DNA of 40,479 nt from Mucilaginibacter limnophilus (lineage in GTDB: Bacteria > Bacteroidota > Bacteroidia > Sphingobacteriales > Sphingobacteriaceae): the NCBI RefSeq assembly GCF_004005815.1, contig NZ_SACK01000015.1, positions 1 to 40,479 on the forward strand, given 5' to 3'. Under the pieces are notes generated by a model, which was not told the origin of the DNA, searched no databases, and was given only the letters and a program-made list of their open reading frames with translations. Positions 7,197 through 14,434 of the stretch are shown one piece after another (position 1 is the stretch's first letter; every line of letters starts with the position of its first letter). Both the position numbers and the translations under genes were made by a program.

Positions 7197-7267
7197 ACGG
7201 GAATAGTTCAACGGTAGAATAGAGGTCTCCAAAACCTTTGATCAGGGTTCGAATCCTTGTTCCCGTG
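7197..7267 (+). tRNA. tRNA-Trp (anticodon CCA)
   Basis: Acceptor ACGGGAA / TTCCCGT, D stem GTTC / GAAT, anticodon loop CTCCAAA with CCA at 7229-7231, T loop TTCGAAT, discriminator G as expected for tRNA-Trp. The 3' CCA is not encoded. secE begins only 21 nt after the tRNA, so tRNA 3' processing would define the secE mRNA 5' end. Confidence 0.96.
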
Positions 7268-7288
7268 CATATTGAGCAAACAACTAAA

Positions 7289-7483
7289 ATGGCTAACGTA
7301 ACCGATTATATAAAAGAATCATACATCGAGTTGACCCAGAAAGTAACCTGGCCAACGTGGCGTGAGCTGCTTAACAGTGCCGTACTGGTGCTGGTTGCAG
7401 CAATCATCATCGCCTTGTTAATTTTTGTGATGGACCAGGCTATAGGTTATTTGCTTAAACAGTTTTATAGTTCACTTGCTTAA
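7289..7483 (+). CDS. secE: Preprotein translocase subunit SecE
   Basis: 64 residues in the short single-span form. The amphipathic segment YIKESYIELTQKVTWPTWRE precedes one transmembrane helix (~29-52). SecE clamps SecY in the membrane translocon. The open frame extends upstream into tRNA-Trp (to 7238), but the ATG at 7289 is the only start that leaves the tRNA intact and gives the conserved MANVTDYIKES beginning. nusG follows after 13 bp. Confidence 0.93.
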   Translation: MANVTDYIKESYIELTQKVTWPTWRELLNSAVLVLVAAIIIALLIFVMDQAIGYLLKQFYSSLA

Positions 7484-7496
7484 TTTTTGATATAGG

Positions 7497-8039
7497 ATGA
7501 GTGATCAGTTAAAGTGGTACGTAGTTAGAGCTATAAGCGGAAAAGAAAAAAAGGTTAAGCAATATATTGAGGCTGAAGTAAATCGTCTTGGCATAGCGCA
7601 CCTTGTACCGCAGGTGCTTATACCTACCGAAAAATATTATCAGATGCGTGACGGAAAGAAGATTGCGAAAGAACGCAATTACTTTCCGGGTTATGTTTTA
7701 ATGGAAGCAGCGTTGGATGGTGAGCTTGAGCACGTTATTAAAAATATTAATAGCGTTATTGGGTTTTTAGGTGATAAAGCCGGCAATGCGATACCGCTCC
7801 GCCAGGCCGAAGTTAACCGTATTTTAGGCAAAGTTGACGAAATGGTATCGCAAACAGAAACCATTAACGTGCCATACTATGTAGGCGAAAACGTTAAGGT
7901 TATGGACGGACCCTTCAACGGCTTTAGCGGCGTAATTGAAGAAGTTAACGAAGAGAAAAAGAAACTGAAAGTAATGGTAAAGATATTCGGGCGCCGTACG
8001 CCGCTTGAATTGAATTACATGCAGGTAGAGAAAGAATAG
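7497..8039 (+). CDS. nusG: Transcription termination/antitermination factor NusG
   Basis: 180 residues. The NGN domain (~5-115) carries WYVVRAISGKEKKVK and RNYFPGYVLMEA. The C-terminal KOW domain (~128-178) carries GENVKVMDGPFNGFSG. It rides on RNA polymerase and links it to the ribosome or Rho. It is placed between secE and rplK as in most bacteria. A heptad-word hairpin begins at the base right after its stop codon. Confidence 0.97.
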   Translation: MSDQLKWYVVRAISGKEKKVKQYIEAEVNRLGIAHLVPQVLIPTEKYYQMRDGKKIAKERNYFPGYVLMEAALDGELEHVIKNINSVIGFLGDKAGNAIPLRQAEVNRILGKVDEMVSQTETINVPYYVGENVKVMDGPFNGFSGVIEEVNEEKKKLKVMVKIFGRRTPLELNYMQVEKE

Positions 8040-8137
8040 TTTTGATTCCGGATATCGAATTTTCGATGCCGGATTTAAAACTCGAAATATAGATTTCAAC
8101 AATTTCGAAATTGAACATTCGAAATTTGAAATCAAAA
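8040..8137 (+). repeat. Heptad-word hairpin between nusG and rplK
   Basis: Starting directly after the nusG stop, arms 8040-8076 and 8101-8137 are complementary at about 28 of 37 positions, several of the rest being wobbles. Nearly the whole segment can be cut into 7-nt words: TCCGGAT, ATCGAAT, TTTCGAT and GCCGGAT on the left; TTTCGAA, ATTGAAC, ATTCGAA and ATTTGAA on the right. Positions 8104-8126 are the exact inverse of 5377-5399. It lies inside an operon, so full termination is unlikely. Confidence 0.8.
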
Positions 8138-8197
8138 GATAAATGTTACATAGCTTCCACTTACTAACATTGAGTTAATTAATTAAAGTAGATTAAA

Positions 8198-8641
8198 ATG
8201 GCAAAAGAAGTCGGTGCGTTAGTAAAACTACAAGTAAAAGGCGGCGCTGCAAATCCATCTCCACCAATTGGCCCTGCACTGGGTGCAAAAGGTGTGAACA
8301 TTATGGAGTTTTGCAAGCAGTTTAATGCACGTACCCAGGATCGTCCTGGTAAAGTGTTACCTGTGGTTATTACTGTTTACGTCGACAAGTCATTCGATTT
8401 TATCATCAAAACCCCTCCGGTAGCTATCCAGTTATTGGAAGTTTCGGGTTTAAAAAGCGGTTCGGCCGAGCCAAACCGTAAAAAGGTTGGTACAGTAACC
8501 TGGGATCAGGTTGAAACAATCGCTAAAGATAAAATGACTGATTTGAACGCGTTCACGGTAGAATCGGCCATGAAAATGGTAGCAGGAACTGCGCGCAGTA
8601 TGGGGATCAACGTGTCTGGCACGGCTCCCTGGAATAATTAA
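8198..8641 (+). CDS. rplK: 50S ribosomal protein uL11
   Basis: 147 residues, normal length. The N-terminal domain begins MAKEVGALVKLQVKGGAANP and includes PPIGPALGAKGVNIMEFCK. The C-terminal rRNA-binding domain ends ARSMGINVSG. It forms the base of the L7/L12 stalk. First of the rplKAJL set, followed 23 bp later by rplA. Confidence 0.98.
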   Translation: MAKEVGALVKLQVKGGAANPSPPIGPALGAKGVNIMEFCKQFNARTQDRPGKVLPVVITVYVDKSFDFIIKTPPVAIQLLEVSGLKSGSAEPNRKKVGTVTWDQVETIAKDKMTDLNAFTVESAMKMVAGTARSMGINVSGTAPWNN

Positions 8642-8664
8642 TTTATACAAATCAGTTTAAGACA

Positions 8665-9363
8665 GTGGCACGATTAACAAAAAATCAAAAAGCGGCACTA
8701 TCCAAAATTGAGGCTAACAAAGCATACTCATTACAGGATGCGTCATCATTGGTAAAGGAAATTAACTATACCAAATTTGATGCTTCAGTAGATATAGACG
8801 TACGTTTAGGTGTTGACCCGCGTAAAGCCAATCAAATGGTGCGTGGTATTGCAACATTGCCTCATGGAACCGGTAAAACTGTGCGCGTACTGGTACTTTG
8901 TACCCCTGACAAAGAGCAGGAAGCTAAAGACGCAGGCGCAGATTACGTAGGTTTGGATGATTATATTGCCAAGATTGAAGGCGGATGGACTGATGTTGAT
9001 ATTATCATCACTATGCCAAGTGTTATGGCTAAAGTTGGACGTTTAGGTCGTATCCTGGGTCCGCGTAACTTAATGCCTAACCCTAAATCAGGTACAGTAA
9101 CCCCCGAAGTGGGTAAAGCTGTAACTGAGGTTAAAGGTGGTAAAATCGACTTCAAGGTTGATAAAACCGGTATCATCCATGCCTCAATAGGAAAGGTTTC
9201 TTTCGCTCCTGAGAAGATATATGAAAATGCTTTGGAAGTACTTCAAACCATTTCAAAATTGAAACCTTCGGCAGCTAAAGGTACTTATTTTAAGAGTATA
9301 CATATCTCATCGACCATGTCGCCGGGAATTGAAGTTGAAACCAAAACAGTAGCGGGGATCTAA
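8665..9363 (+). CDS. rplA: 50S ribosomal protein uL1, GTG start
   Basis: 232 residues, full length. L1-stalk protein and typical translational repressor of its own operon. Signatures are VDIDVRLGVDPRKANQMVRG, LGRILGPRNLMPNPKSGTVT and the C-terminal KGTYFKSIHISSTMSPGIEV. The start codon is GTG at 8665, giving MARLTKNQKAAL. No upstream ATG gives a plausible start and the next in-frame Met is near residue 60, so the GTG is well supported. rplJ starts 2 bp after its stop. Confidence 0.97.
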   Translation: MARLTKNQKAALSKIEANKAYSLQDASSLVKEINYTKFDASVDIDVRLGVDPRKANQMVRGIATLPHGTGKTVRVLVLCTPDKEQEAKDAGADYVGLDDYIAKIEGGWTDVDIIITMPSVMAKVGRLGRILGPRNLMPNPKSGTVTPEVGKAVTEVKGGKIDFKVDKTGIIHASIGKVSFAPEKIYENALEVLQTISKLKPSAAKGTYFKSIHISSTMSPGIEVETKTVAGI

Positions 9364-9365
9364 TC

Positions 9366-9887
9366 ATGAATAAAGAAGAAAAATACGAACTTGTTCAAGC
9401 CCTTACTGAGCAGATCAATGAGTACGGTAATTTCTATATTACTGATACCGCTGACCTTTCGGTTGCAAAAATCAATAACATCCGTCGTAAATGCTTTGAA
9501 GCCGACATCAAAATACAGGTAGCAAAAAACAGCTTGATTAAAAAAGCTATGGAAGCCGCCGGTGGTGATTACACCGCAATATATGATGTATTAAAAGGCT
9601 CATCATCAATATTATTCTCAAAATCAGGCACTGCTCCGGCAAAGCTGATTAAACAACTGAGAAAAGAAGGTGACAAACCTGTGCTTAAAGCAGCTTATAT
9701 CGATTCGGCAGTATTTATTGGCGACAACCAGCTGGATACTTTGACCAAACTAAAGTCAAAAGAACAGTTACTGGGCGAGATCATTGGATTACTGCAATCA
9801 CCTGCGAAAAACGTTGTTTCGGCACTGCAATCAGGCGGAAACAAACTGGCAGGTATTGTGAAAACATTACAAGAGAGAGAAGGTTAA
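9366..9887 (+). CDS. rplJ: 50S ribosomal protein uL10
   Basis: 173 residues. The N-terminal rRNA-binding domain is followed by a C-terminal helix (residues ~140-170, LLQSPAKNVVSALQSG) that carries L7/L12 dimers. Begins MNKEEKYELVQALTEQINEY. It is tightly coupled to rplA (2-bp gap) and followed by rplL after 65 bp. Confidence 0.97.
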   Translation: MNKEEKYELVQALTEQINEYGNFYITDTADLSVAKINNIRRKCFEADIKIQVAKNSLIKKAMEAAGGDYTAIYDVLKGSSSILFSKSGTAPAKLIKQLRKEGDKPVLKAAYIDSAVFIGDNQLDTLTKLKSKEQLLGEIIGLLQSPAKNVVSALQSGGNKLAGIVKTLQEREG

Positions 9888-9952
9888 CGAACGCCTTGTT
9901 AAAAGTTCGCATTAAACAACAACAAACGTATTAAAGTTAAAATTTAAATAAA

Positions 9953-10336
9953 ATGGCAGATTTAAAAGCCTTTGCTGAACAGTTAGTTAACTTAACAGTA
10001 AAAGAAGTAAACGAATTAGCTCAAATCTTAAAGGACGAGTATGGCATTGAGCCTGCTGCTGCAGCTGTTGCTGTTGCTGCTGCTCCTGCTGATGGCGGCG
10101 ACGCTCCTGCAGCTGCTGCTGAGCAAACTGCATTTGACGTTATCTTGAAAGAAGCTGGCGGTCAGAAATTAGCTGTAGTTAAATTAGTTAAAGACTTAAC
10201 CGGTCTTGGTTTGAAAGAAGCTAAAGATCTTGTTGACGGTGCACCAAAAGAATTAAAAACCGGTGTATCTAAAGAAGAAGCTGAAGCTCTTAAAAAACAA
10301 TTAGAAGAAGCCGGAGCGGTAGTTGAGGTTAAATAA
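9953..10336 (+). CDS. rplL: 50S ribosomal protein bL12 (L7/L12)
   Basis: 127 residues. The N-terminal dimerisation helix is followed by an Ala-rich hinge (~35-58, AAAAVAVAAAPADGGDAPA) and the C-terminal factor-binding domain (EKTAFDVIL-like start at ~59, then GLGLKEAKDLVDGAPK). It recruits GTPase factors to the ribosome in several copies. The hinge is coded mainly by GCT, as in highly expressed genes. A GC-rich hairpin and a heptad-word hairpin separate it from rpoB. Confidence 0.98.
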   Translation: MADLKAFAEQLVNLTVKEVNELAQILKDEYGIEPAAAAVAVAAAPADGGDAPAAAAEQTAFDVILKEAGGQKLAVVKLVKDLTGLGLKEAKDLVDGAPKELKTGVSKEEAEALKKQLEEAGAVVEVK

Positions 10337-10360
10337 GTTAACCCAATACACAATAGCATC

Positions 10361-10389
10361 AGACTCCGACCGTTTTTAGGTCGGGGTCT
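10361..10389 (+). terminator. Hairpin after rplL (partial terminator or attenuator)
   Basis: An 11-bp stem (10361-10371 with 10379-10389; AGACTCCGACC with GGTCGGGGTCT, one T-G pair) has a 7-nt loop. Only a short, mixed T run follows, so read-through is likely. A weak terminator at the rplL-rpoB boundary is a known way of lowering rpoBC expression relative to ribosomal proteins in other bacteria. Confidence 0.65.
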
Positions 10390-10413
10390 ATTGCTGTTTA
10401 TACAGGTTTTAGA

Positions 10414-10504
10414 ATTAGGTATGAGATGTTAGATATGAGATGTTAGCCACATGTTTTTATTTGACTGTATCTCAGATCTCATATCTCAAAATCCCACATC
10501 TAAC
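10414..10504 (+). repeat. Heptad-word hairpin between rplL and rpoB
   Basis: Left arm 10414-10446 is made of 7-nt words ATTAGGT, ATGAGAT, GTTAGAT, ATGAGAT, GTTAG. Right arm 10471-10504 is its imperfect complement. The loop is 24 nt. It sits 26 bp before the rpoB start codon, inside the operon. Confidence 0.78.
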
Positions 10505-10530
10505 GTTTAGTAAACTAAAATTTTAATCCC

Positions 10531-13500
10531 TTGGCAAATACAATCGATCAAAGAGTAAACTTTGCAACCAGCCGTAAGGTACTTGAGTACCCTGACTTTC
10601 TGGATGTACAGTTACAATCTTTCCGCGAATTTTTTCAATTGGAAACAACTTCAGACAACCGTTACAAAGAAGGGTTGTTTAAAGTGTTTGCTGAAAACTT
10701 TCCGATTTCTGATTCAAGGAACATCTTTGTTTTAGAGTTCCTGGATTACTTTATTGACCCGCCGCGTTACGATATACAGGAATGTATTGAGCGTGGGTTA
10801 ACATACAGCGTGCCTTTAAAAGCCAAGCTGAAACTGTCGTGCAACGATGAGGAGCACGAGGATTTCGAAACCATTGTACAGGACGTGTATTTGGGTACCA
10901 TCCCCTACATGACCCCAAAAGGTACGTTTGTAATTAACGGTGCAGAACGTGTTATCGTTTCACAGCTTCACCGTTCACCGGGTGTGTTCTTCGGCCAAAG
11001 CCGTCACACAAACGGTACCAAATTATACTCAGCACGTGTTATCCCTTTCAAAGGATCATGGATTGAGTTTGCTACTGACGTGAACAACGTTATGTATGCT
11101 TATATCGACCGTAAGAAAAAATTCCCGGTTACTACGCTGCTTCGTGCCATTGGTTATGATTCTGATAAAGACATATTAGAATTGTTTGAACTGGCCGATG
11201 AGGTTAAGGTGAGCAAGTCAGGCCTGAAAAAATACATTGGCCGTAAGCTTGCTGCAAGGGTGCTTAAAAAATGGGTTGAAGACTTTGTTGACGAAGATAC
11301 CGGTGAGGTAGTGTCTATTGACCGTAATGAGATCATCCTTGAGCGTGAAACCATACTGGAAGACGACCATATCGACATGATTATTGACGCAGGTGTGAAA
11401 ACAATCATCCTGAACAAGGAAGATTCATCAACCAGCGGCGATTATACCATTATATATAACACTTTACAGAAAGATACATCAAACTCAGAGAAAGAAGCTG
11501 TTGAGCACATTTATCGCCAGCTGCGTAACGCCGAACCACCTGATGAGGAAACAGCACGTGGTATTATCGACCGTTTGTTCTTCTCTGATAAAAGATACGA
11601 TTTGGGTGATGTAGGTCGTTACCGCATCAACCGTAAGTTAAAGCTTGATACATCTGAAGAGATCAAGGTATTAACCAAGCAGGATATTATTGCAATTGTT
11701 AAATACCTTATCAAACTGATCAACTCCAAAGCTGAGGTGGATGATATCGACCACTTGTCAAACCGTCGTGTACGTACCGTAGGTGAGCAGCTTTATGCTC
11801 AGTTCGGCGTAGGTTTGGCACGTATGGCACGTACCATCCGTGAGCGTATGAACATCCGTGACAATGAGGTGTTCACACCAACCGATTTGATCAACGCGCG
11901 TACCCTGTCGTCAGTTATCAACTCGTTCTTTGGTACCAACCAGCTTTCTCAGTTTATGGACCAAACCAACCCGCTGGCCGAGATCACGCACAAGCGTCGT
12001 CTTTCAGCGTTAGGTCCCGGCGGTCTTTCACGTGAGCGTGCAGGTTTCGAGGTTCGTGACGTACACTACACCCACTACGGCAGGTTGTGTACCATTGAAA
12101 CTCCCGAAGGTCCGAACATCGGTTTGATTTCATCACTTTGCGTACACGCCAAGATCAATAATTTGGGCTTTATCGAAACTCCGTACAAACGTGTGGTTGA
12201 TGGTAAAGTATCGGTTGACGAGCCTGTTGTTTACCTGTCGGCTGAGGATGAGGATGGCAAAACCATCGCTCAGGCCAACGCGCAGTACAATGAGCAGGGT
12301 GTGTTTGATACCCCACGTGTAAAAGCGCGTTTTGAAGGTGACTTCCCGGTTATTGAGCCTGAAAGGCTTGATTACATGGACGTAGCACCGAACCAGATCA
12401 CTTCAATCGCGGCTTCGCTGATTCCGTTCCTTGAACATGATGACGCTAACCGTGCGCTGATGGGTTCGAACATGCAACGCCAGGCCGTACCGCTTTTACG
12501 CCCTGAGGCACCAATTGTAGGTACCGGTTTGGAAGGCCGTGTAGCAAAAGACTCACGTACACTTATTAACGCCGAAGGCGATGGTGTGGTTGAGTATGTT
12601 GACGCTAACGAGATCAGAATAAAATATGATCGTAACGAGCTTGACCGCCTGATTTCATTTGACGGTGATTCAAAAAGTTATCGCTTAACCAAGTTCAAGA
12701 AAACCAACCAGAGCACTACCATCAACCTTAAGCCGATTGTTAAAAAAGGCCAGAGGGTTGAAAAAGGACAGGTGCTTTGCGAAGGCTATGCTACGCAAAA
12801 CGGCGAGCTTGCACTTGGCCGTAACCTTAAAGTGGCATTCATGCCTTGGCAAGGTTACAACTTTGAGGATGCGATTGTAATTTCTGAGCGTGTTGTATCT
12901 CAGGATATATTCACTTCATTACACGTTGAAGAGTTTGAACTGGAAGTGCGCGACACCAAACGCGGTGAAGAAGAACTTACAGCTGATATCCCTAACGTAT
13001 CTGAAGAAGCTACAAAAGACCTTGACGAAGACGGTATCATCCGTGTTGGCGCTGAGGTTAAAGAAGGCGATATTCTGATTGGTAAGATCACCCCTAAAGG
13101 TGAATCAGACCCTTCACCGGAAGAGAAATTATTACGTGCCATATTTGGTGACAAAGCGGGCGACGTAAAAGACGCTTCGCTGAAAACCCCGCCATCAATT
13201 AGCGGTGTTGTTATCGATACCAAATTGTTCTCTCGTGCTAAAAAGACTTCAAAAGCTGAAGAAAAAGCACAATTAGAGAAACTGGATACAAAGCATGAGA
13301 AAGCTTTGAAAGATTTGAAAAATACTTTGGTTGATAAACTGTTCGAGATAGTGAACGGCAAAACCTCTCAAGGTGTTTACAATATCTACAAAGAGCTTTT
13401 TGTAGCCAAAGGCGTTAAGTTTACACAGAAGATACTGGCCGAACTGAACTACGAAAACATCAACCCAACTAAATGGACCACTGATGATGACAAGAACGAT

Positions 13501-14334
13501 CAGATCAAAATCCTTCTGCACAACTATAACATTAAAGTTAACGAGGAACTGGGCGCTTACCGTCGTGATAAATTCGCTATCAGCGTAGGTGACGAGCTTC
13601 CATCGGGCATTGTACAAATGGCCAAAGTTTACATCGCTAAAAAGCGTAAGCTTAAAGTGGGTGATAAAATGGCCGGCCGTCACGGTAACAAGGGTATTGT
13701 TGCCCGTATCGTACGTGATGAGGACATGCCTTTCCTTGAAGACGGAACACCGGTTGATATTGTGTTGAACCCGCTGGGTGTACCTTCACGTATGAACCTT
13801 GGACAGATTTATGAAACCGTTTTAGGCTGGGCCGGTAAAGAGCTTGGTATAAAATTCGCAACGCCAATATTTGATGGTGCAACCCATGATGAGGTTGAGG
13901 AGTGGATTGCTAAAGCAGGCGTACCTGAATCAGGCCAAACATATTTGTACAACGGTTTAACAGGCGATCGTTTCGATCAACCAACCACGGTAGGTATCAT
14001 CTACATGCTGAAACTGGGCCACATGGTTGACGATAAGATGCACGCCCGTTCAATTGGTCCGTACTCGCTTATTACGCAACAGCCGCTGGGTGGTAAAGCA
14101 CAGTTTGGTGGTCAGCGTTTTGGTGAGATGGAGGTTTGGGCACTGGAAGCATTCGGTGCAGCCAACATCCTGCAGGAGATATTGACCGTTAAGTCTGACG
14201 ACGTTATTGGCCGTGCCAAAACATATGAGGCTATTGTTAAAGGTGAAAACCTGCCAACGCCATCGGTACCTGAATCATTCAATGTATTGGTTCATGAGCT
14301 TAGGGGCTTAGGTTTGGACATCACTTTGGAATAA
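10531..14334 (+). CDS. rpoB: RNA polymerase beta subunit, TTG start
   Basis: 1267 residues, full length for Bacteroidota. It forms half of the polymerase active cleft and the rifampicin pocket. Recognisable parts are FFGTNQLSQFMDQTNPLAEI and HKRRLSALGPGGL in the rifampicin region, the LMGSNMQRQAVPL segment, and KVGDKMAGRHGNKG and GGQRFGEMEVWALEA near the C-terminus. The start is TTG at 10531 (MANTIDQRVNFATS). An in-frame stop lies at 10516-10518 and the next Met is about 125 codons in, so no ATG is possible. No Shine-Dalgarno is seen. rpoC follows after a 100-bp gap holding an octad-word hairpin. Confidence 0.98.
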   Translation: MANTIDQRVNFATSRKVLEYPDFLDVQLQSFREFFQLETTSDNRYKEGLFKVFAENFPISDSRNIFVLEFLDYFIDPPRYDIQECIERGLTYSVPLKAKLKLSCNDEEHEDFETIVQDVYLGTIPYMTPKGTFVINGAERVIVSQLHRSPGVFFGQSRHTNGTKLYSARVIPFKGSWIEFATDVNNVMYAYIDRKKKFPVTTLLRAIGYDSDKDILELFELADEVKVSKSGLKKYIGRKLAARVLKKWVEDFVDEDTGEVVSIDRNEIILERETILEDDHIDMIIDAGVKTIILNKEDSSTSGDYTIIYNTLQKDTSNSEKEAVEHIYRQLRNAEPPDEETARGIIDRLFFSDKRYDLGDVGRYRINRKLKLDTSEEIKVLTKQDIIAIVKYLIKLINSKAEVDDIDHLSNRRVRTVGEQLYAQFGVGLARMARTIRERMNIRDNEVFTPTDLINARTLSSVINSFFGTNQLSQFMDQTNPLAEITHKRRLSALGPGGLSRERAGFEVRDVHYTHYGRLCTIETPEGPNIGLISSLCVHAKINNLGFIETPYKRVVDGKVSVDEPVVYLSAEDEDGKTIAQANAQYNEQGVFDTPRVKARFEGDFPVIEPERLDYMDVAPNQITSIAASLIPFLEHDDANRALMGSNMQRQAVPLLRPEAPIVGTGLEGRVAKDSRTLINAEGDGVVEYVDANEIRIKYDRNELDRLISFDGDSKSYRLTKFKKTNQSTTINLKPIVKKGQRVEKGQVLCEGYATQNGELALGRNLKVAFMPWQGYNFEDAIVISERVVSQDIFTSLHVEEFELEVRDTKRGEEELTADIPNVSEEATKDLDEDGIIRVGAEVKEGDILIGKITPKGESDPSPEEKLLRAIFGDKAGDVKDASLKTPPSISGVVIDTKLFSRAKKTSKAEEKAQLEKLDTKHEKALKDLKNTLVDKLFEIVNGKTSQGVYNIYKELFVAKGVKFTQKILAELNYENINPTKWTTDDDKNDQIKILLHNYNIKVNEELGAYRRDKFAISVGDELPSGIVQMAKVYIAKKRKLKVGDKMAGRHGNKGIVARIVRDEDMPFLEDGTPVDIVLNPLGVPSRMNLGQIYETVLGWAGKELGIKFATPIFDGATHDEVEEWIAKAGVPESGQTYLYNGLTGDRFDQPTTVGIIYMLKLGHMVDDKMHARSIGPYSLITQQPLGGKAQFGGQRFGEMEVWALEAFGAANILQEILTVKSDDVIGRAKTYEAIVKGENLPTPSVPESFNVLVHELRGLGLDITLE

Positions 14335-14340
14335 GGTTTT

Positions 14341-14414
14341 GTTGTAAAGTTGAAAGGTTGGAATGTTTTAAGGTTGCTTAACATTTCAACTTTCCAACCT
14401 TACAACCTTTCAAC
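14341..14414 (+). repeat. Octad-word hairpin between rpoB and rpoC
   Basis: Arms 14341-14375 and 14380-14414 (35 nt each) match at 28 of 35 positions around a 4-nt loop. The left arm is a run of 8-nt words (GTTGTAAA, GTTGAAAG, GTTGGAAT, GTTTTAAG) and the right arm their inverse (AACTTTCC, AACCTTAC, AACCTTTC). It ends 9 nt before the rpoC Shine-Dalgarno. Same architecture as the heptad hairpins but with a period of 8. Confidence 0.85.
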
Positions 14415-14434
14415 AATAAAAACAAAAGGAGACT

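Noticed and set aside
12900..13361. Long minus-strand frame inside rpoB (and similar ones inside rpoC, cysN and the glycosidase)
   Set aside because: Ser-rich antisense frames are produced by codon bias of highly expressed genes; none has a plausible protein pattern.
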